Notes under the pieces: model-generated
What the model saw: only the letters and a program-made list of their open reading frames with translations
Told to the model about the DNA's origin: nothing
Databases searched by the model: none
Translations under genes and position numbers: made by a program
Shown here: positions 34,410 through 42,404 of the stretch, one piece after another
Layout: every line of letters begins with the position of its first letter
Position numbering within the stretch: position 1 is the first letter of the stretch
Source of the DNA: Dipteronia dyeriana
Taxonomy: Eukaryota > Streptophyta > Magnoliopsida > Sapindales > Sapindaceae
Direction of reading: 5' to 3'
DNA length: 64,000 nucleotides
Assembly (NCBI GenBank): GCA_032871835.1
Contig: CM065298.1
Location: forward strand, 95,107,891 to 95,171,890

Positions 34410-34880
34410 CTTTATATTTAAGAGAAAGTATGTTTTTGTTAGACTGATTGGTGTGGATATATAGGATATCTATATTAAATATTGATAGTTGTTTGTTTAC
34501 GATTAATATACTAAATTGAGTCTCTGACAAGGTGGGTAAGGTGTTGAAAAATGGTAAGTTTTTATTGTTTATATAATTTTTTTTTTTTAAAATTGAATTG
34601 GGTCCATGTACTATGGCTAAAAATAAGGTTGTCTTGAAAAAATATTTTTCTATATTTAATTGAAAGAAGGAAAAAAAATCCATTTAAAATTGGATTTGGG
34701 ACGGAAGGTAAGATTGTCTTGAAAAAACAACTATCTAGGTTTAATTGAGAAAAAAAAAGATTTGAAAAAAATTGTAACAGTGTGAATTGAGTCGTGACAA
34801 TTTGACGGAAGGTAAGTGAAATAATAGTTTAAATTGGGTCTTTTATAGTTTAAAATATATATAAAATAAAATTAAGAAGA
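34410..34880 (+). repeat. Last recognisable array segment
   Basis: Units with 'gtaagattgtcttgaaaa', 'aacaactatc' and 'tttaattgag' phrases, same orientation as the rest of the array. The array fades out after about 34880. Confidence 0.65.
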
Positions 34881-35345
34881 GGATTTTGATCCTATAAATA
34901 TGTAGTCTATACCTAATGGTAGCTTAAATTTTAAAAGTAAAGAGTACTAATCTAAAAATTAAATAAATCATTATATTTAACTTTTCGGTATTAATTTATC
35001 TATGAGAAATGTTATTTTTTTCTTAAGTGTTTTAACTGTAAATCCAAGTTATATCATAATTTTTTGAAAATAAAAATCTAAAACAAACCTTTCCGCCAAA
35101 AAAAAAAAAAAAATCTAAAACACTTTTTCACCCAAAAAAAACTAAAACAAATAAAAGAATTTGGCCATTTGCAATATTAATTTAAATAGGGTTTCTTTTT
35201 CAAAAGCTATATATTTATTTGAAAAAAAATTTAAACAGTTAAAACCTAAAACAAACTCAATCCAATTTTTATTTACAAAAAGCTAAAATAAAAATAAAAA
35301 TTTATAATAATCGAAGTAATTTTATGAACTTTTATGAACGGCCAT
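34881..35345. other. AT-rich sequence, no gene seen
   Basis: Only A-runs and a weak array-like phrase (TTTCTTTTTCAAAAGCTAT near 35190). No frame or structure that I can support. Confidence 0.5.
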
Positions 35346-35514
35346 CAAATTTTATCTAAAAAAAAATGAAAAAGTAACTCTATGTTCTATGCCCTGCCCA
35401 AAAAACTAACCTTCTCTTCCATTTATCTCATCACGTGAGTAAAGAGAAAATTAGTTTTTTTTGGACAATAGGACAGAGTTAATTACTTTTTTTGGTTAGA
35501 TAAAATTTTATCCA
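35346..35514. mobile_element. Foldback MITE
   Basis: The left arm (AAATTTTATCTAAAAAAAAA, then AAGTAACTCTATGTTC) is inverted in the right arm ending GGTTAGATAAAATTTT. The arms cover nearly the whole element, with a short loop around CATCACGTGAG, so a single strand would form a long hairpin. No coding capacity; target duplication not clear. Confidence 0.6.
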
Positions 35515-35520
35515 TTATAT

Positions 35521-36128
35521 TACACGTCAGATAAGAATATCTCTAACATATATATTTTTTTTTTTAGTTTTTAAATAGTGATATATCAATATTTTTTTCA
35601 ATATTTAGTTTTTATTTTAAAGAAATATATATTCACACCTCCAATACTATTATCTAAAGTCAAATATGTATCCATTTTATGACCAATCATAATAAAACAA
35701 TTATTACAATTAAATGAGTTTTAATATTATAGGTAAAAAGAGCTAGAAATCCTATTCAACATTTCTAGAATTAGAAACCAAATTTCATATTCTCTAAATT
35801 TTTTTGTCACATCATCTCTATATTTAAGCTAGATAATTACATTGGAGAGAATTTTTTTAACTTTTTAACTTTCTATCCTAAGTGACAATTAATTTTCTCC
35901 AAATACATATTTACATTAAAGATGCTCTAAGCAGATATTGAGTTAAAATATTTCTCACTAATGTGAATGTCTACTCTCAAAGGCTTATTGAATAGCTACT
36001 TTATAGGATAACTCATTATTGATGATAAATATTAAAAAACTACTAAAGAATGTGTCTAGTTAAAATAAATTAAAAAAAGAATAAAATAACTAAATAAGTT
36101 ATTAATAAACTGTATTTTCAATGGTAGC
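35521..36128. other. AT-rich sequence with possible MITE
   Basis: The phrase GAATATCTCTAACATATATA near 35538 is roughly inverted as AAAGATGCTCTAAG near 35917. This resembles MITE ends ('gagcatctctaatg' type), but I cannot define edges. No gene seen. Confidence 0.35.
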
Positions 36129-36136
36129 ATTGGAGG

Positions 36137-36712
36137 TAGGGATGGCAATTATACCTAGACCCGCCAGTGTCGAACCGAATCCGAACCGTATGGGTCGGGT
36201 CTGGGTCTAAAATAATAGATCCGATTCGGGTTTGGATCGGGTCTGGGTCTGAGTCAAAAACCCGGACCTGGACCCGGACCCATGGACCCGATTAGTACAA
36301 AACATATTTGTTATTTCAATTTGTGTGGTTATTTCAATTCTCAACCTAATAGTCAAACATCTTCATTATTTTGTTTTATTTCAATTCAAGTTAATTACTC
36401 ATTTATTGAACAAGTTTTACCGGTTAAAAATTAAATAGGTAAAAATAAAAATAGAAAGGAAAAAAGAAAAAAATGAGTTTTATTAAAGGTTTGCGGGTTC
36501 GCGGGTCCAGACCCAGACCCATGATTTTTTGTGGGTCCTTGGGGCGGGTCTGGGTCTGCTGAAGACCCACGGGTCCAGACCCGAACCCGAACCCGAAAAT
36601 TTTCATGGGTTTAGGTCTGGGTCTGGGTCTGAATCTAATTTTTTTTAATGGGTTTAAGTCTGGATCTGGGTCTGATAGGACCCGACCCGAACCCGACCCA
36701 TTACCATCCCTA
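36137..36712. mobile_element. hAT MITE with TAGGGATGG ends (576 bp)
   Basis: The ends TAGGGATGGCAATTATACC and, inverted, TAGGGATGGTAATGGGTC form the terminal repeat, and a perfect 8-bp duplication ATTGGAGG flanks the element (36129-36136 and 36713-36720). Subterminal regions are packed with GGGTCTGGGTCT and CCCGAACCCG motifs, typical binding-site clusters of this widespread plant hAT family. A related element is at 48068-48699. Confidence 0.9.
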
Positions 36713-36720
36713 ATTGGAGG

Positions 36721-37046
36721 CCTATTTTTCTTTTAGATGTCTATCAATAATATTTTAATGTCACTTAAAAGTCTCCTAACATTGTCCACGTATCAATATT
36801 TACTGTGATATAAACTATTTTTGTATGGAAGACACTCTAGACTACAAATTTTTTACGCTCCAGTATACTTAACTTGATGAGGACTATATATATTTGTCAA
36901 ATGACAAACTGAGAATAACTTTCTTTCACAAATAAATGTTATAATGATTGTCACGTATGTGTTACTCTAACAACTTCATACAGGTACAATCTTTTTTTTT
37001 TATAGAAATAAAATAAAAATTGAAAAAGACTACAAACACATACTAA
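36721..37046. other. Unique AT-rich spacer before the MULE
   Basis: No coding region, repeat or RNA gene recognised. Confidence 0.5.
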
Positions 37047-37260
37047 CTAGTTTTTTGTGGGGCTTTTCTTAAATGGCTATAAAATTAAGGCTTCATTCAA
37101 GAATACCCATATTCAATAAGTTGATTATTTTTATCCAAGATAATACTTTTCTGGACATTAATACCCTCATAGGAAAATGACATGTCATTTATTTATTTAA
37201 TTTTCAAAATTGAAAAGAAAAAAAAAAAATTGAAAGTAAAAGTGTAAATCGTGAAAAAAA

Positions 37261-37515
37261 AGAGATCGATTTTACTGAGAGATCAAAAAGGGATCCTAAC
37301 TTATTGATTTCCGGTGGACGAAGGTCGATGAAGAAGCTATTGAAGGTGTCGACTGTTGATTTCCGACGAAGACGAAGGTCGACGAAGCAGCTCTGTGATT
37401 TCCGGCGAAGACGAAGATCGTTATTTCATTTCAGGTGAAGACGAAGAACCATTAAAGGCGAAGTCGAACATTTGTTTCCCTTTTAAGACAAAGCTTTCGT
37501 CAGAAATCGACGAAG
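37261..37515 (+). other. Possible 5' exon of the Ulp1 gene
   Basis: A GAAGACGAAGGTCGACGAAG-like purine-rich stretch ends in a good splice donor, GACGAAG followed by GTATGT at 37516. The next acceptor is TTTGAATGCAG ending at 38476. A frame starting at 37356 (acidic: DEDE, GEDED) does not stay in phase through this junction, so the exon is more likely leader, or mutated. Confidence 0.45.
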
Positions 37516-38269
37516 GTATGTTCTTGGATCCAAAATTTGATTTAAATATTTTTGGGTTTTATGGTATGATTCGGGAAGTTAGGATTTCCAAACATAATTT
37601 TGCTTGCCTGATTTGAATTAGGGTTGTGTGTATTCCAATGGGTGTAAATTTGATTTGTCTTGAGTTGTTAATTTGTTCTAGTGATTTGATTTTACCTAGC
37701 CTAAAAAGAAATCTCGGGCTACATCTTTGTAGTTTCATATATCTTTTGAACATTTTTGTTAGTTAGTTTAATGTTTTTCAGGTTTCTTATTCTATTAGGT
37801 GTTTATAACTATACTCATTCCATTCCAAGGGTACCTAGGGTTCTCATTCCATTTAGTTGTATTCTGATTACCAACTGCTGCTGATTGACCATGTTTTGAC
37901 AGCTGCTTTACTTTCTTACTCAGCTACAAGTTAGGATTGGTTAGTCTATGTTGGTTGAGGGAGGTAGTATATAATCCATTTCATAAGGAGTATAATGTAA
38001 CCTGACTTTTTATGTTTAAAGAAGCTTTTGTTATGGGAATTTCTTCCATATAACATTTTGCTTCCCTTTAATAAATTGATAAGCTATAGGGTTTTGTCAT
38101 GACCCACATCACATGGTAAATAAACAATATTCTGTTAATTTGTTTCAGCTTGAACTTTTGATGAGAAATAATGATAGCATTTGCGTTACTTTGTTGGTCC
38201 CCCCTGTTGTTGTTGCTACTCTGTGTGTTGATGAATATAGTTCATTTTGAAAATAAAAATGGTTCATTA

Positions 38270-38435
38270 TGACATTGTGTAATATAGTTGTGATCACATC
38301 GTGTAATGTATGTTATATTACACCGTGTATAGCAATGTATATTGCATCATGTATTGTATAGCATATTACATTGTGTATTGAATTGTATATTACATCGTGT
38401 ATTGTATTGTATATTACATCGTGTAAACATTCTGG
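38270..38435 (+). repeat. Cluster of ATCGTGTAAT-like motifs in the Ulp1 intron
   Basis: The motif ACATCGTGTATTGTATTG and variants (ATTACACCGTGTATAG, TTACATCGTGTAAAC) recur at about 20-25 bp spacing. The same core, CGTGTAAT, clusters again between the two genes at 41850-42240. Confidence 0.7.
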
Positions 38436-38476
38436 AAATAGTTTTGACCTGAGTATTGCAAATTGTTTGAATGCAG

Positions 38477-39432
38477 ATGTTTAGTACTGAAGAAGAAGAT
38501 CTGGATCAGTATTTGGTATACCCAAGGGATACATGGTCATATAACATTACGATAAACACTCATTGCAAACATAAGTTCATACATCATATTGAAAGTGTGT
38601 TGGACAGTTGCGGTGAGTTGGACGAGTTCAGGAGCAACTGTTTTGGTCATTATTTGGATTTGCCAGCAGGGGGTTATTTCCAAGCCCAGTACATGCACAA
38701 TTTGTTTTTAAGACAAATCACATCTCCCGGTGCTAGCATGAAAGAAATGTGGTTTGCTTTGGGGAAGACTAAGGTTAGGCTTGGTACTAGAGAGTTTTGT
38801 TTGTGTACCGGTCTAAAGTTTGGTGAGCTAACAGATATATTTTCAAGGGTATATGAGCATGTTATAGATGGTATACACTTTCTATATTTTGGCAGATCGC
38901 GTTTGTTGGTGGACGAAGTTATCGATTTGTTTTTGGCGAAGTCGTTTCAGCACAAAAGTGATGCTTTAAAGATGGCCCTAGTGTTGTTTGTAAACTACAT
39001 TCTTTTCGGCGTAAATGAAAGGACTCAAGTTTCATATTGGCTTATGATATTGGCCGAAGACACAAATGGCTTTAATATGTTTGCATGGGGCCACTTCGTT
39101 TTCAAGATGACACCGCATTACATCCGTCAAGGATTCCGGATGCCTGATTCGACAGGTCTTACATGTAGATACAACCTTTATGGTTTTACTTGGGGTGTTC
39201 AGGTATCCTTGAAATTTAATAATGCTCTATTTATATCGTTTTTTATTTAATGTATAATTAGATTAACTTTTTTTTTGTTTGGCAGTTTTGGGCAATGGAG
39301 GCCATCCCAGTGATTCACCGTAAGTTGGGCCATTACTTAGGGTCCGGTTATCCACGTTTCAAAAAATTTGATTTGATCACAAAGGCGTCAAAAATGCAGG
39401 AAACTTGGTTAGAAATGGAGTTAGAAGGAAAG
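38477..39432 (+). CDS. DUF1985-like N-terminal region of the Ulp1 gene, two exons
   Basis: Exon 38477-39202 follows a TTTGAATGCAG acceptor and starts ATG, giving 242 codons that end on a CAG/GTATCC donor. Exon 39286-39432 follows TTTGTTTGGCAG. Both are phase 0. Visible blocks are MKEMWFALGKTKVRLGTREF then CLCTGLKFGE, KMALVLFVNYILFGVN, and, across the junction, YGFTWGVQ then FWAMEAIPVIHRKLG. This matches the plant DUF1985 domain, which often sits upstream of a Ulp1 protease domain in transposon-borne genes. Its biochemical role is unknown. The donor after the second exon, expected at 39433, reads AT in place of GT, so splicing onward may fail and translation would stop at 39438-39440. Confidence 0.85.
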
Positions 39433-39517
39433 ATGAATTAACATAATTCATTTTTTTTTTACATTTCATATATTTTTGATATTCTGTATGTTACTGACTT
39501 TGGACTTTTTAAAATAG

Positions 39518-40130
39518 CTCATTGGTCGACAAGAGCTCACTCCTACAAAACGTGAGTCGAAACAAGATTATTGGGTAGATGTTGATGTTGATATGTCCAT
39601 AGGACCGCAGTTTGAACCTTCAGTCTTAATTGGTGCCAATGAATGAGTAGCGGAGCCATTAGGAAACAATGTTGGAAAGAAAATGAAAAGACGATATAAA
39701 GGTCCCTATGTCCCTGCTCAACGAAGACAATGGAGGTCACTAAAAAAGGCAACATCAAGTAGACAGTCGACACGGCATGATTCCTTACCTCTATTTCTTC
39801 AAGAATTGGCTACTCCCTTGCACCAAACCCCATCTGCTTCTACAACAGAACTGAGAAAACTTATCCGTGAAATTGTAGTGGAAGAAATTGTAAAGTTGCG
39901 GAGTGAAAGGTTTCAACGTGTTGGGGGCTTTCAGGTATGTTTCTTTCATCTCTTACAAAGTTGTATTTCATTTTCATTTAATTGATTGTCTTTTTTATTG
40001 TTTCCACAGAGCGATCATGATTACACGAATGAGCACGATCACAGTGATGAAGATAACGAAGATTTGTTTGATACAAACTAGAATATGGAGTACAATGGTG
40101 ATCGCTCAGAAAAAATAGGGACACACAACC
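39518..40130 (+). pseudogene. Ulp1 gene middle exons, with nonsense mutations
   Basis: Exon 39518-39934 (acceptor AAAATAG, donor CAG/GTATGT) continues phase 0 with LIGRQELTPTKRESKQDYWV. An in-frame TGA stands at 39644-39646, after which the frame stays open: KKMKRRYKGPYVPAQRRQW and a charged helix-like stretch (ELRKLIREIVVEEIVKLRSE). A further exon from 40010 (acceptor TTTCCACAG) reads DHDYTNEHDHSDEDNEDLFD, then TAG at 40079-40081. The basic then acidic linker is typical of the region between DUF1985 and the protease. Confidence 0.75.
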
Positions 40131-40500
40131 AGTTACCATAGAAACAGTACCCCAACCAGTCATCACTGAAACCGCCACATCACTCCAACCTATCACCACA
40201 AAAACAGTACCCCAACCAACCATCCCTGGAGCAGCCACCTCACCCCAACCTGGCACCACAGAAATAACCAGTACACCTCCACCAGCCACCACATAAATAA
40301 CCATTACACCCCAACCAACCATCCCAGTAACAACTACCTCACCCCAACCTGCCACCATTGAAACAACCCGTTCACCTAAATCAACCACCATACCCCCACC
40401 AGTCACTACTACCCCCGATCCATCCACCTTACAAACAAACAACTAGTACACCTGAACCAGCCACCACGCATTCAGCCCATTCCCCATAACCAGCCACCTT
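40130..40500 (+). repeat. Pro/Thr-rich linker repeats of the Ulp1 gene
   Basis: Repeats of about 45-65 bp (e.g. ACAGTACCCCAACCAACCAT) encode, in one frame, TVPQPTIPGAATSPQPGTT-like Pro/Thr peptides, with a few stops. This is a low-complexity linker between the N-terminal region and the protease. Glycine/valine-rich frames on the minus strand are its antisense reading. Confidence 0.65.
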
Positions 40501-40750
40501 AGCAGCCCTTACTCCTCCCCCTCCAAAAATAATGGACCCTACTGATGTTGCTAGGGGTCGTTTGAGGTCAAAATATAAACAAAGTCCATACACTGATTTT
40601 TTCAGACGGTAAAACAGGAAGACTGACTCAATGGGGCAGTTTAAAGCTTTCAAGGCAAGCAAGAAAGATCGATAGTAAGTGTTGAACATGTACTGTTTAT
40701 TTTCAAGTATGATGGTAATTATGTTCATAATTGTGTTTAACTGTACAGCC

Positions 40751-41110
40751 GTAACGTGGGGATCAAAGCATGTGGAACACAAACGTTTTTCAAAATGCTG
40801 GAGGACCTCAATGAGTGGTTGTCAAATGAACATGTGGGTGCATACATCACTGTGTTGTACAAGCGGAAAAATGACCCTAGCGTGGGAGAAGACTTTTCGA
40901 AGCATGTTACTGTACTTGATTGCAATTTTTTTGGTTTGACTTATTTCTTTGTTACTATTATTATTAACTGAAACACCTTTGTTCAGGATGCACTTAGTAA
41001 ATGTTGGGCCCAATTTCAACCGGATCTGCATGAAAGGTTGGCACGTCGATTTGTCCCAGCTAAGTTTGAGGTTCTCGTAGATTGGATATCGTATGCAATC
41101 GGGGAGTAAC
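40751..41110 (+). CDS. Ulp1 gene, exons just before the protease core
   Basis: After an acceptor-like TTTAACTGTACAG (40748) the frame reads GIKACGTQTFFKMLEDLNEW, LSNEHVGAYITVLYKRKNDP and DFSKHVTVLDCNF, up to a donor near 40931. A following exon from 40987 (acceptor TTTGTTCAG) gives DALSKCWAQFQPDLHERLA and ends LVDWISYAIGE. This 'WLSNEHVGAYITVL' block is the conserved start of plant transposon Ulp1 domains (L...HVD..L..L). A TAA follows GE at 41107-41109, so either a donor is missed or this is another lesion. Confidence 0.7.
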
Positions 41111-41233
41111 CCCTTTGGGGCACACATTGGGAAAATGTGGAGATAGTTAATTTCTTCTATCATTATAATTAAAGCATTTCTTTAATGAATCGAAGATTTA
41201 AGAATGAAATTTAGAACACGAAATATATAACGG

Positions 41234-41671
41234 ATGTTGTTTTTTGTGGTTTTGGTTCCTTGTCGTGTGAATAGTGGCCATTGGGTGTTGTGCAAAGTCA
41301 ATCTTCTCACTTGGGTCATTACAATATACGACTCTGCATCATATTTGAAACAGACAGATGGCAAGTTTAGAGAAGAACATGTGCTGCCATTACGGCGATT
41401 ATTCCCACTTATTTGTAATCAGTCGGGTTACTACGAGGTTAGTAATCGTGCTCCCCGTAAGCCACTAGATCGTATGAAGGCCGTTAAACTGTCTCCACGT
41501 CAATTTCCACAACAACATGACGGAACCAGTTGTGGTATTTTCATACTCCAAGGAATTGAGAACATAATGCGTAATAAGGACCAGCAGTGGAATTGGAATA
41601 AGGACACCGTTCCCGGGTTGAGGAAAGACATGGCTTTTGAAATATTTGGGTGTTTAATAGAGGAAGATTAG
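41234..41671 (+). CDS. Ulp1-type (C48) cysteine protease domain, catalytic residues present
   Basis: An uninterrupted terminal exon of 145 codons. Counting from its first methionine, it has SGHWVLCKV (His16), ITIYDS (Asp33), and QQHDGTSCGIFI (Gln94 and Cys100), the full His-Asp-Gln-Cys set and spacing of Ulp1/SENP proteases. These process SUMO-like precursors and remove them from targets. The C-terminal part has YYEVSNRAPRKPLDRMK and ends FEIFGCLIEED. The methionine is probably internal, and upstream exons complete the fold. It converges with the transposase gene at about 42.4 kb. Expression and activity are uncertain because upstream exons are damaged. Confidence 0.9.
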   Translation: MLFFVVLVPCRVNSGHWVLCKVNLLTWVITIYDSASYLKQTDGKFREEHVLPLRRLFPLICNQSGYYEVSNRAPRKPLDRMKAVKLSPRQFPQQHDGTSCGIFILQGIENIMRNKDQQWNWNKDTVPGLRKDMAFEIFGCLIEED

Positions 41672-41849
41672 GTTATTTATTTGGATGTTGTAATATTTTG
41701 TTTAGATAGTGTATTTGTTGAATGTTTATGAAACTTTGGAATATTAGGTAAACAGATTGACTTTTGTGTGGTTTTAGCTGATGGACAGTGATCAAATTAA
41801 CAGTTAGTGTACATGTGAAGTCAATTTTGGTCTTCCATTATTCTAATCG

Positions 41850-42245
41850 ATCGTGTAATTCTGTCTTCATTTTATCATGTAATGTGATGTAATCTAAGGA
41901 CCTGAATATGACTGTTTTGTTTACCTGGTAGAATGAAAGGTTTTCCATTCTACAAATAATCGTGTAATGTTTTGAAAATTTGACCCTGTAATAATTTCTT
42001 TACATGGTACCTGTTAAAACAAAAAAAAATTGAACTAATTGTGATGGTAGCATGAATGATTCATTCTGATTTTATACTTGATGGTAGAATGAATGGTTTT
42101 TCATTGTTGAAAATAATCGTGTAATGGTTTCTTAAGTTCACCGTGTAATGGTATTTAAATTTTACCTTGTAATATTATCTAAATTTCACCGTGTAATGTT
42201 ATCTACATTTCACCGTGTAATGTTATCTATGCCTGGTACCTGTTA
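41850..42245 (+). repeat. Intergenic CGTGTAATG motif cluster between the convergent genes
   Basis: Repeats of the form AATCGTGTAATG, TTCACCGTGTAATG and ACCTTGTAATA recur at about 20-35 bp spacing within the 3' intergenic region, on the same strand as the cluster in the Ulp1 intron. No gene lies here. Function unknown; candidates are transposase binding, 3'-end formation or simple expansion. Confidence 0.7.
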
Positions 42246-42404
42246 CTGAAAAAAAAGAACTCACTGCCATAATGTATTTGGAACCTGGTACATGAATTAA
42301 CAGTAATAAATAAATTGAAGTTCAAACAAATAGATAATCTGACATAAAAAATATTTAAGTTCAAATACAACTTCTAAAATCAATAAGTAAAAAAGATTCT
42401 AAAC

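Larger units (their letters stand above)
1665..34880 (+). repeat. Degenerate one-directional repeat array, split by insertions
   Basis: The background of the left half is a diverged array. Units carry, in order, a 'gaattgggtctgtgg' phrase, 'agaaggtaaggttgt', 'cttgaaaatacaactat', then 'atatttaattg' and an A-run. Two or three unit types alternate; another has 'gtaagattttagaaaaatgg' before the shared core. Spacing is roughly 65-140 bp. Visible segments are about 1665-2017, 2982-3124, 3842-4110, 4809-5364, 5530-5972, 7125-7635, 8830-9179, 10100-10943, 11479-11592, 11775-12165, 19881-20589, 26777-27230, 31750-32000, 33800-34040 and 34410-34880. All copies point the same way. Short lysine- or phenylalanine-rich frames here are translations of the repeat, not genes. 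Confidence 0.75.

Noticed and set aside
39978..40442. Glycine/valine-rich minus-strand frame of 154 codons
   Set aside because: Antisense of the Pro/Thr linker repeats in the Ulp1 gene.
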